A DNA stretch of 64,000 bases from Pseudogemmobacter sp044142105. GTDB lineage: Bacteria > Pseudomonadota > Alphaproteobacteria > Rhodobacterales > Rhodobacteraceae. The notes under the pieces were generated by a model. It was not told the DNA's origin, searched no databases, and saw nothing but the letters and a program-made list of their open reading frames with translations. The translations under genes were made by a program, and so were the position numbers. Shown here piece by piece: positions 1 to 6,979 of the stretch; the first letter of the stretch is position 1; every line of letters starts with the position of its first letter. The stretch lies in contig NZ_JBGTYM010000002.1 of the NCBI RefSeq assembly GCF_044142105.1, positions 310,001-374,000 on the forward strand. Direction: 5' to 3'.

Positions 1-196
1 TGGGGCATTTGTCGCGGCAGAGCTGGCCGAAGCCGTCCTTGCGGCGCGGCCCAACCTGGTGATCCTTGAGGCCGGGCGGCGCGTTCACGCGCTCAAATCC
101 GACCTTGCCAGCCGTTTCCTTGCGCAGGGCTATGTGGCCACAGCCACACCCGGCGCCCCGCTCATCCTTGAACGAAACCCCGAAGTACAGAGCTGA
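1..196 (+). CDS. 3' end of an unknown protein (partial)
   Basis: An open frame enters from the left edge (frame starting at base 2) and stops with TGA at 194-196, five bases before the leuD start. The 64 visible residues end in ILERNPEVQS and look like an alpha/beta fold tail (alternating V/L/I stretches such as NLVILEAG). I do not recognise the family. The tight spacing suggests co-transcription with leuD. It is not the usual LeuC C-terminus. Confidence 0.55.
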   Translation, partial: GAFVAAELAEAVLAARPNLVILEAGRRVHALKSDLASRFLAQGYVATATPGAPLILERNPEVQS

Positions 197-201
197 AAGC
201 C

Positions 202-807
202 ATGGACAAGTTCACCACCCTGACCGGCATCGCGGCCCCCATGCCGCTGGTCAATATCGACACTGACATGATCATTCCCAAGCAGTTCCTCAAAACCATC
301 AAGCGGTCGGGGCTGGGCGTGAATCTGTTCGACGAGATGCGCTATACCCAGGACGGCAAGGAGATCGCCGAATTCGTCCTGAACAAGCCGCAATATCGCA
401 AGGCCCAGATCATCGTCGCGGGCGACAATTTCGGCTGCGGCTCTTCGCGCGAACACGCGCCCTGGGCACTTCTGGATTTCGGCATCCGCTGCGTGATCTC
501 GACGAGCTTTGCCGACATCTTCTACAACAACTGCTTCAAGAATGGCATCCTGCCGGTCGTGCTTCCCCCCGCCGCGGTCGAGGCACTGATGAAGGATGCC
601 GAGCGCGGCGAGAATGCGCGCATGACGGTGGATCTTGACGCGCAGACCGTGACCTCGTCGGATGGACAGGTCTTCACCTTCGAAGTCGATGCTTTCAAGA
701 AGCATTGCCTGCTGAACGGGCTCGACGACATTGGCCTGACCATGGAGAAATCCGGCGCCATCGACGCCTTCGAAAAGAAGAATGCGGCTCAACACCCCTG
801 GGCCTGA
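202..807 (+). CDS. leuD: 3-isopropylmalate dehydratase small subunit
   Basis: LeuD pairs with LeuC to isomerise 2-isopropylmalate to 3-isopropylmalate in leucine synthesis in the cytoplasm. The 201 residues are normal length. Visible family marks are the N-terminal NIDTDMIIPKQFL segment and the swivel-domain loop DNFGCGSSREHAPWAL (about residues 74-89), which carries the substrate-recognition region of the aconitase swivel fold. The start ATG at 202 directly follows the stop of the upstream gene. A hairpin follows the stop. leuB lies 2.7 kb downstream on the same strand. Confidence 0.97.
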   Translation: MDKFTTLTGIAAPMPLVNIDTDMIIPKQFLKTIKRSGLGVNLFDEMRYTQDGKEIAEFVLNKPQYRKAQIIVAGDNFGCGSSREHAPWALLDFGIRCVISTSFADIFYNNCFKNGILPVVLPPAAVEALMKDAERGENARMTVDLDAQTVTSSDGQVFTFEVDAFKKHCLLNGLDDIGLTMEKSGAIDAFEKKNAAQHPWA

Positions 808-827
808 CGCGCCTGGGCATTTCGCGG

Positions 828-860
828 ATGCGGCGGGCTGGGTCCGCCGCATTCTGCATT
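828..860 (+). terminator. hairpin terminator after leuD
   Basis: A 9-bp perfect stem (ATGCGGCGG at 828-836 with CCGCCGCAT at 844-852) around a 7-base loop lies 20 bases after the leuD stop and is followed by a pyrimidine-rich stretch. The position and stem fit an intrinsic terminator, although the T-run is weak. Confidence 0.6.
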
Positions 861-1308
861 TCTAGCCAGGAGCATCACGTGAAGGCCCGATTCCTGCCGT
901 CAATTGCGGCGCAGCCTGCCCGATTCCCCGTGAATTTCCCTGATCTTGGCCTGTTCCCGCCGTAATTTAGCCATGATCTGTCGAGTGGTTTTGCCTCAAT
1001 TGGCGGCTGATCCGACACACGCATAAGGCGATTGTGTCGAAAAAGCCCGTGACCACAGTATCTTGCGGCGCGCCTTTGATGTGCCTTTTTTTGGCCCCCA
1101 AGACTCCCCGAGTTTGATTCAATCCTGCAACACCTGCGCCCCGAAAGCGCCACGACTGCCCCGTTAACTCTATGAAGCTGTTGCTGGGTTGCGGGAAAGA
1201 AGGCACAAATTGGGCAAGATTGGGGCAATCCGCCACAATGTGCGGCAAATCGTTGGAACAAGGGCGCGGCCACGTATCGCGCTCGTCCAGGTCGAGGATA
1301 TACGGGCA
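861..1308. other. intergenic stretch without a recognisable gene
   Basis: About 450 bases between the leuD terminator and the next gene. Open frames exist on both strands, but none has family-like composition, a ribosome site or a sensible start. The stretch 930-1180 is less GC-rich than its surroundings and may hold the promoter of the membrane-protein gene. I see no convincing operator. Confidence 0.5.
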
Positions 1309-2148
1309 GTGGTCACACGGTTGACCGGCGCGCTGACACGCGCCTTCCTAGTCATGGTGCTTGTGGTCACGCCCTCGGTGCTTTTGCCGGGGGTGGGGGC
1401 AGATACCAAGCAGATGGTCGCGCTGATCGCCCTGTTCGGCGGCGCGCTGACCTTTGCCGAATACAACGCCGCCTATCCAAGCCTGGTCGAGTTCCGCGAC
1501 GCCCAGCCTTTCAACCGCATCCGCTTTCTGATGCTCTTCGTCATCGTCTTCACCCTGTCGGTCATCGCCGCGGCCAAAGGCGAACCCACGGCCACGAACC
1601 GGCTGTTCGAGGCGGTCGGCATGCTGGTCGGCCATGCGATGGACTTTCCCTATTCGCCGGTGCGCCTCGCCACGATGATGATGGCGGAAGGCGCGTCGCC
1701 CACGCAGATGCTGGCTGTGCGCACTGCTGCGGGTACGGCCTATATCCTGTCGCTGCTGGCGCTGGCCTTCTTCGTCCTTGTCCTGAAACTCAAGGGCTGG
1801 CCTGCGCGCAATCAGGCTTTCAACGTCTGGGTCAACCTGCCCACCTTCGAACCGACGGCAGGCGGCGATGTGGTTGAGCGGCTCGAACGCGATGCACGGG
1901 TTAACCTTTCGTTAGGCTTTCTGCTGCCATTCCTGATCCCGGCTGTGGTCAGCCTGGCCTCGATCGGATTCGAGCCTCTGACGCTGACCTCGCCGCAGAC
2001 GCTGATCTGGACGATGGCAGCATGGGCCTTTCTTCCCGCAAGCCTGCTGATGCGTGGCGTGGCCATGGCGCGGATCGCCACCATGATCCGTGCGAAGCGC
2101 GAGGCCAATGCAACACCGTCGGGCGGGGCAGATCTGGCGACAGCCTGA
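1309..2148 (+). CDS. putative inner-membrane protein of unknown function
   Basis: A hydrophobic protein of about 279 residues with roughly five membrane-spanning segments: near the N-terminus (FLVMVLVVTPSVLL), then ALIALFGGALTFAEY, FLMLFVIVFTLSVIAAA, ILSLLALAFFVLVLKL and a C-terminal pair around residues 205-260. I chose GTG at 1309 because GAGGA sits 10 bases upstream. A longer in-frame start exists at 1189 but adds an arginine-rich, non-hydrophobic extension. Its stop overlaps the possible start region of the next gene, which suggests coupling. I cannot name a family, and no catalytic motif is visible. Confidence 0.7.
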   Translation: MVTRLTGALTRAFLVMVLVVTPSVLLPGVGADTKQMVALIALFGGALTFAEYNAAYPSLVEFRDAQPFNRIRFLMLFVIVFTLSVIAAAKGEPTATNRLFEAVGMLVGHAMDFPYSPVRLATMMMAEGASPTQMLAVRTAAGTAYILSLLALAFFVLVLKLKGWPARNQAFNVWVNLPTFEPTAGGDVVERLERDARVNLSLGFLLPFLIPAVVSLASIGFEPLTLTSPQTLIWTMAAWAFLPASLLMRGVAMARIATMIRAKREANATPSGGADLATA

Positions 2149-3227
2149 TCCCTTGCGCCGACTGGCTGATAGCACCGCTTCTTTGTCTGCTCGTTCTGGC
2201 CGGGGCTGCACAGGCCCAGCCTGTGAAACTCGCCATCTGGAATGTTGAACTGTCACGCGCGGGGCCGGGGCTTCTCGCGCGCGACATCGCAAGCGGCAAG
2301 GACGCTCAGGTTCTGGCGGTCCTGCACGTGCTGGCGACGCTCGATGCCGATATCCTGCTGCTGACGGGGGTCGATTATGACCGCGAGCTGATCGCCGCCG
2401 AGCTTCTGTCCGACCGGCTGGCGGTGCTGGGTGCCGATTCTCCGCATCGCTTTGCCCTGCGCCCGAACACGGGCTGGCAGGTTGGGCTGGATCTGGACGG
2501 CGACGGTCAGCTGGGCGGGCCGGGCGATGCGCAGGGCTGGGGACAGTTTTCGGGGCAGGGCGGCATGCTTCTGCTCTCGCGCCTGCCCATCGATCCAGGC
2601 GTGACCGACCATTCTGCCTTCCTCTGGCGTGACCTGCCCGGTGCGCTTCTGCCGCCTGCCATGAGCGCCGAGGCCAAGGCCGTGCAGCGCCTGTCCTCCA
2701 CGGGCCATTGGCAGGTGCCGGTGCTGCTGTCCGATGGCAAAATCCTGACACTGCTGGCTTGGCACGCCACGCCGCCGGTCTTTGACGGTCCTGAAGACCG
2801 CAATGGCCGCCGCAACCATGACGAGACGGCGTTCTGGCTGGCGCTGCTGGAGCGGCGCCTGCCCGGTCTCGCGCCACCCGAGGGCCCCTTTGTGCTGCTG
2901 GGCACCGCCAATCTAGACCCGGAAGATGGCGAGGGGCGGCGCGATGCGGTGGACGCGCTGCTCGCCAGTCCGCAGTTGCAGGACCCGGCCCCCCGCGCGC
3001 CTTTCGCGCCGCCGCCCGATCGTGGGCAAAAGGGCGATGCGGCGCTGGACACGGCGGTCTTCCCCCAGACCGGCGGGCTGCGGGTCGAGCTTCTTCTTCC
3101 CTCTGCCGGGGTCACGGTACTGTCCTCTGGCGTGATGCGCGCGCCCCAAGGCACGCCCGAGGCGGCTGCGCTTTCCGCCGCCTCGCGTCATTTCCCGGTC
3201 TGGGCGGTCATCGATCCGGCCGGGTGA
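2022..3227 (+). CDS. secreted endonuclease/exonuclease/phosphatase-like protein
   Basis: The protein has a hydrophobic export signal (LIAPLLCLLVLAGAAQAQ) followed by KLAIWNVE, the typical opening strand of the EEP metal-dependent phosphatase/nuclease fold. Later segments ILLLTGVDYD, FVLLGTANLDPEDGEGR and the C-terminal SRHFPVWAVI match the family's Glu, Asn/Asp and terminal His positions. The family's usual Glu in the second motif appears replaced (LLTGVDYD), so activity is unsure. The only conventional start is ATG at 2022, inside the upstream gene. The real start may be a rare codon near 2145, just before the signal peptide. Confidence 0.7.
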   Translation: MGLSSRKPADAWRGHGADRHHDPCEARGQCNTVGRGRSGDSLIPCADWLIAPLLCLLVLAGAAQAQPVKLAIWNVELSRAGPGLLARDIASGKDAQVLAVLHVLATLDADILLLTGVDYDRELIAAELLSDRLAVLGADSPHRFALRPNTGWQVGLDLDGDGQLGGPGDAQGWGQFSGQGGMLLLSRLPIDPGVTDHSAFLWRDLPGALLPPAMSAEAKAVQRLSSTGHWQVPVLLSDGKILTLLAWHATPPVFDGPEDRNGRRNHDETAFWLALLERRLPGLAPPEGPFVLLGTANLDPEDGEGRRDAVDALLASPQLQDPAPRAPFAPPPDRGQKGDAALDTAVFPQTGGLRVELLLPSAGVTVLSSGVMRAPQGTPEAAALSAASRHFPVWAVIDPAG

Positions 3228-3506
3228 TCCGTCCTGCCGCGCCAATGGGCAGCCCTGGCCCGCTGCCTCGCCCGGGCCGGGTAAAGGCCGTCGGCTGACC
3301 TGGCCGCGATTGGAATTTCAGGCGCGATGGGGTGCAATGCTTAACGAAAGGTAAAACTCGGAACTCAAGATGTTGATTCATATTTGTTTTCATTTTGTCT
3401 CACCGTGGGACAGCCCGGACTTTCTGGCCGGCGCCGCTCTTGACCCGCCTTGGCCCATTGGGTAGGCCAGCCGCGACCCTTTTCCCTCGCGGCGGAGCCC
3501 CATCCC

Positions 3507-4613
3507 ATGGCCAATCCTTCCCTTCTCATCCTCGCCGGCGACGGCATCGGCCCGGAAGTCATGGCCGAAGTGAAGAAGATCATTGCCTGGATGGGCGAGA
3601 AGCGCGGCGTCACCTTCGACGTCTCGGAGGATCTGGTGGGCGGCTGCGCCTATGACGCCCACGGCACGCCGCTGACCGACGCCACCATGGCCAAGGCGCA
3701 GGAAGTGGACGCCGTTCTGCTGGGCGCGGTGGGCGGCCCGAAATACGACAAGCTCGACTTCTCGGTGAAGCCCGAGCGCGGCCTCCTGCGCTTGCGCAAG
3801 GAGATGGACCTCTACGCCAACCTGCGCCCGGCCCAGTGCTTCGATGCTCTGGCCGATTTCTCCTCGCTCAAAAAGGACGTGGTTGCCGGGCTCGACATCA
3901 TGATCGTGCGCGAACTGACCTCGGGCGTCTATTTCGGAGAGCCGCGCGGCGTCTTCAAGGAAGGCAATGAGCGCATCGGCATCAACACCCAGCGCTATAC
4001 CGAAAGCGAAATCGCCCGTGTGGCGCGCTCGGCCTTTGAACTGGCCCGCAAGCGCGGCAACAAGGTCTGCTCGATGGAGAAGGCGAATGTCATGGAATCG
4101 GGTGTTCTGTGGCGCGACGTGGTGCAGGAAATCCACGACGCCGAATATCCGGATGTCGAGCTGTCGCACATGTATGCCGATGCGGGCGCCATGCAACTTA
4201 CCCGCTGGCCCAAGCAGTTCGACGTGATCGTCACCGACAACCTCTTCGGCGACCTGCTGTCCGACCTGGCCGCGATGCTGACCGGCAGCCTTGGCATGTT
4301 GCCCTCGGCCAGCCTCGGCGCGCCGATGGAGAATGGCCGTCCCAAGGCGCTGTATGAGCCCGTCCACGGCTCGGCCCCCGATATCGCCGGTCAGGGCAAG
4401 GCCAACCCGATCGCCTGTATCCTGAGCTTCGCCATGGCGCTGCGCTATTCGTTCAACCTGGGCGATGATGCGACGCGGGTGGAAAAGGCGGTCGAAAAAG
4501 TGCTGGCCGACGGCCTGCGCACCGCCGATCTGATGGGTCCCGATGGCGGCACGCCGATCAGCACCGCCGCGATGGGCGATGCGGTGGTCGCGGCGCTGAA
4601 CGCCGCCCTTTAA
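3507..4613 (+). CDS. leuB: 3-isopropylmalate dehydrogenase
   Basis: LeuB oxidatively decarboxylates 3-isopropylmalate with NAD+ to give 2-oxoisocaproate in leucine synthesis. The 368-residue protein begins with the classic LLILAGDGIGPEVM. It also has RELTSGVYFGEPRG (substrate loop), a metal/substrate region around SHMYADAGAM and DNLFGDLLSDLAAM, and the NAD-binding loop HGSAPDIAGQGKANP near residue 287. ATG 3507 is preceded by GGCGGA; a longer frame from 3450 lacks family residues. It is transcribed with leuD's orientation but separated by two unrelated envelope genes. Confidence 0.97.
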   Translation: MANPSLLILAGDGIGPEVMAEVKKIIAWMGEKRGVTFDVSEDLVGGCAYDAHGTPLTDATMAKAQEVDAVLLGAVGGPKYDKLDFSVKPERGLLRLRKEMDLYANLRPAQCFDALADFSSLKKDVVAGLDIMIVRELTSGVYFGEPRGVFKEGNERIGINTQRYTESEIARVARSAFELARKRGNKVCSMEKANVMESGVLWRDVVQEIHDAEYPDVELSHMYADAGAMQLTRWPKQFDVIVTDNLFGDLLSDLAAMLTGSLGMLPSASLGAPMENGRPKALYEPVHGSAPDIAGQGKANPIACILSFAMALRYSFNLGDDATRVEKAVEKVLADGLRTADLMGPDGGTPISTAAMGDAVVAALNAAL

Positions 4614-4651
4614 TCAGTAAATACGCGCGGTCATGTCGCGCATCTGCAAAC

Positions 4652-4683
4652 CGGGTCGGGCGCGGCACAGCGCGCCCGACCCG
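4652..4683 (+). terminator. strong hairpin after leuB
   Basis: A perfect 13-bp GC stem (CGGGTCGGGCGCG at 4652-4664 with its reverse complement at 4671-4683) around the loop GCACAG lies 38 bases after the leuB stop. No T-run of note follows, so termination is inferred from position and stem strength. Confidence 0.65.
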
Positions 4684-4691
4684 CTGCATTT

Positions 4692-5639
4692 ATGGCTTCT
4701 GGCGTTGCAACCGTTGAAAGCCCGCCGCAGATGTCGCGCCGATCCCAGAACCTCGCCGGCGCCGGCCTTGGCCTTGCGGCATTCGGCGCCTATGCCTGCT
4801 ACGATGCCTCGGCCAAGTTCCTGGGCGAGGGCTACCATCCCCTTCAGATCATCTTTGCGGCTGGCGCGATGTGCATGCCGCTTTTGCTGCTATACGTCCT
4901 CGTTGACCCGACCCAGGGCTCACTTTTGCCGCGCCGCCCGGGCATGATGGCTCTGCGGGTGGTTGGCACACTGGTGAACTTCATCCTGGGCGTCTGGGCC
5001 TTTACGCTGCTGCCCCTGGCCGAGGCCTATGCGATCTTCTTCACCATGCCCCTGTTCATCGCCGTGCTGGCGGTTCCGATGCTGGGTGAGAAGATCGACC
5101 TGACCCGCGGGCTGGCGGTTCTGATGGGTCTTGCTGGGGTGATCGTGGCGCTGGACCCGTCGCAGACCGCCTTGGGTTGGGGCCATGTCGCGGCGTTGAT
5201 CGGCTCGCTGGTCGGCGCGATGAACTATTGCATCGTGCGCATGACCGGCGCGGTCGAGCGCACGGCGGTTCTGCTGGTCTGGCCCTTGCTGGTCCTGTTC
5301 TTCGTGACCGCCGCCGCCATGCCCTTTGTCTATGTGCCGATGAGCGCCGCGCATATGGGCATCACCGCCTTCATGGCCGTGGCGCTGATCGCCGGCATCC
5401 TGCTGATCATCGCCGCCTATCGCCGCGCGCCTGCCATCGTGGTGGCCCCGATGCAATATTCTCAGATCGCCTGGGCCGCGCTTCTGGGCTCGCTCCTCTT
5501 CGGCGAGGAGATCGGGCCAAGGCTGATGATCGGCATGGTGCTGGTGGCGGCGGCCGGTATCGTCGTGGCGGCCAAGTCGGAACCGGCGCCGAAAAAGGCG
5601 GATGCCACGCCGCCGCTGACCGTGCAGGGCGGAGCCTGA
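4692..5639 (+). CDS. EamA/DMT-superfamily transporter
   Basis: A 315-residue integral membrane protein with about ten helices in the two-repeat EamA pattern. The first repeat carries LAEAYAIFFTMPLFIAVLAVPMLGEKI, split here as the usual helix 3-4 signature, and the second carries VAPMQYSQIAWAALLGSLLFGE. Family members move small metabolites (amino acids, acyl-carnitine, nucleobases) across the inner membrane; no substrate can be read here. The start could be ATG 4692 or ATG 4731 (with GAAAG upstream). It lies directly after the leuB hairpin and in tandem with a close paralogue. Confidence 0.85.
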   Translation: MASGVATVESPPQMSRRSQNLAGAGLGLAAFGAYACYDASAKFLGEGYHPLQIIFAAGAMCMPLLLLYVLVDPTQGSLLPRRPGMMALRVVGTLVNFILGVWAFTLLPLAEAYAIFFTMPLFIAVLAVPMLGEKIDLTRGLAVLMGLAGVIVALDPSQTALGWGHVAALIGSLVGAMNYCIVRMTGAVERTAVLLVWPLLVLFFVTAAAMPFVYVPMSAAHMGITAFMAVALIAGILLIIAAYRRAPAIVVAPMQYSQIAWAALLGSLLFGEEIGPRLMIGMVLVAAAGIVVAAKSEPAPKKADATPPLTVQGGA

Positions 5640-5744
5640 CCGCCTGCGCAAGGGCCGCGCGCTTGCGGGATGAACGGGCTTGCGGCAAGACTGAATGCGT
5701 CAACGGGCGCCCGGCGCGCCGCTTGATTTCGATGGATCTGAACC

Positions 5745-6686
5745 ATGTCTCCAGCCCTGCGCGGCGCCCTTCTCGCTCTGGCGGCTTTCGGGGTCTATTC
5801 CACGCATGACGTGGTGGTGAAGACCTTGGGCGCGCATTACAGCGCCTTCCAGATCGTCTTCTTCGTCGGCCTGTTCAGCTTTCCTCTGATCACGCTGCTC
5901 TTGATGCAGGACAAGACCGACGGAAATCTGATCCCGCGCCATCCCTGGTGGTCGGCGCTGCGCAGCTTTGCCTCGCTCGGCGCGCTTGTCTTCGGCTTCT
6001 TTGCCTTCTCGCAACTGCCGATGGCCCAGACCTATGCCATTCTCTTCGCCACGCCGATGCTGATCACGCTTCTGTCGATCCCGATGCTGGGCGAGAAAGT
6101 GGGCCTGCGCCGTGGCCTTGCTGTATTGGTGGGGATGATCGGTGTGCTGATCGTGCTGCGCCCCGGCTCGGCGCCACTGTCGCTTGGGCATCTGGCGGCT
6201 TTGGGAGGGGCGCTGGCCGGAGCGACCAGCTCGATCATCGTGCGCAAGATCGGCGCGAATGAGCGATCGGTCGTGCTGATGCTCTATCCGATGATGCTGC
6301 AAGTGCTGGGCATGGCGCTTTTGATGCCATGGTACTATGTGCCGATGCCGTTCGAGCATCTGGCGCTGAACGCGCTTGTCGCGGCGTTTTCGGTCGTGGC
6401 GGGCCTCTTGCTGATCGCGGCCTATCGCGCCGCGCCCGCCGTAGTGGCGGCGCCGATGCAATATTCCCAACTTCTCTGGGCGGCCTTCTACGGCTGGCTG
6501 TTCTTCAGCGAAAGCATCGACCTGTGGACAGGAGTCGGGGCGGCCGTAATCGTCGGGTCTGGCCTCTACATCGTGCTGCGCGAGGGGCGGCCGCAGGTTT
6601 CCCAGAACCAGCCGGTGTCGCAGAACCGCTGGCGGCTGGATGCCGGGCCGATCCTGCGCCTGGGCCTTTGGCCAAGGCGCAAATGA
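5745..6686 (+). CDS. EamA/DMT-superfamily transporter (tandem paralogue)
   Basis: A 313-residue protein with ten predicted helices, clearly related to the gene just upstream. Matching landmarks are AFGVYSTHDVVVKTLG versus AFGAYACYDASAKFLG, SQLPMAQTYAILFATPML versus LLPLAEAYAIFFTMPL, and AAPMQYSQLLWAAFYGWLFF versus APMQYSQIAWAALLGSLLF. This points to a local duplication. The substrate is unknown. A third, more distant DMT protein lies at 43.7 kb. The 105-base gap from the upstream paralogue has no obvious terminator. Confidence 0.85.
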   Translation: MSPALRGALLALAAFGVYSTHDVVVKTLGAHYSAFQIVFFVGLFSFPLITLLLMQDKTDGNLIPRHPWWSALRSFASLGALVFGFFAFSQLPMAQTYAILFATPMLITLLSIPMLGEKVGLRRGLAVLVGMIGVLIVLRPGSAPLSLGHLAALGGALAGATSSIIVRKIGANERSVVLMLYPMMLQVLGMALLMPWYYVPMPFEHLALNALVAAFSVVAGLLLIAAYRAAPAVVAAPMQYSQLLWAAFYGWLFFSESIDLWTGVGAAVIVGSGLYIVLREGRPQVSQNQPVSQNRWRLDAGPILRLGLWPRRK

Positions 6687-6752
6687 ATCGTCTCGCGCGG
6701 CGCCACCCCCCTTGCCAAAGCCTGCGCCGGACGCTATCCCCCCCGCCACGGT

Positions 6753-6829
6753 CGGAGCGTAGCGCAGCCTGGTAGCGCACCTGCTTCGGGAGCAGGGGGT
6801 CGGAGGTTCGAATCCTCTCGCTCCGACCA
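6753..6829 (+). tRNA. tRNA-Pro (anticodon CGG)
   Basis: A complete 77-base cloverleaf with encoded CCA end. The acceptor CGGAGCG pairs with CGCTCCG; the D arm is GCGCAGCCTGGTAGCGC; the anticodon stem CCTGC/GCAGG encloses the loop TTCGGGA with anticodon CGG reading CCG; the T arm contains GGTTCGAATCC. The sequence closely follows bacterial proline tRNA. It sits between the DMT pair and the copper gene block. Confidence 0.96.
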
Positions 6830-6979
6830 TTTCCCGAAATTACGCCTGCCTGGCGAACTTCCTCAGTGTATCGCGCAGCGCCCTGCCGTGCCTGCATATC
6901 GTCGCAGTGATTGGTCCAGGCCCGCGCTATCGGACCCGGAGGCATGGCTGGTCACGGTCAGGACAGCGGGTTGCGGCCG

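Noticed and set aside
875..1273. A 132-codon minus-strand ORF between leuD and the membrane protein gene
   Set aside because: No ribosome site, no family resemblance, and it overlaps the probable promoter region of the next gene.
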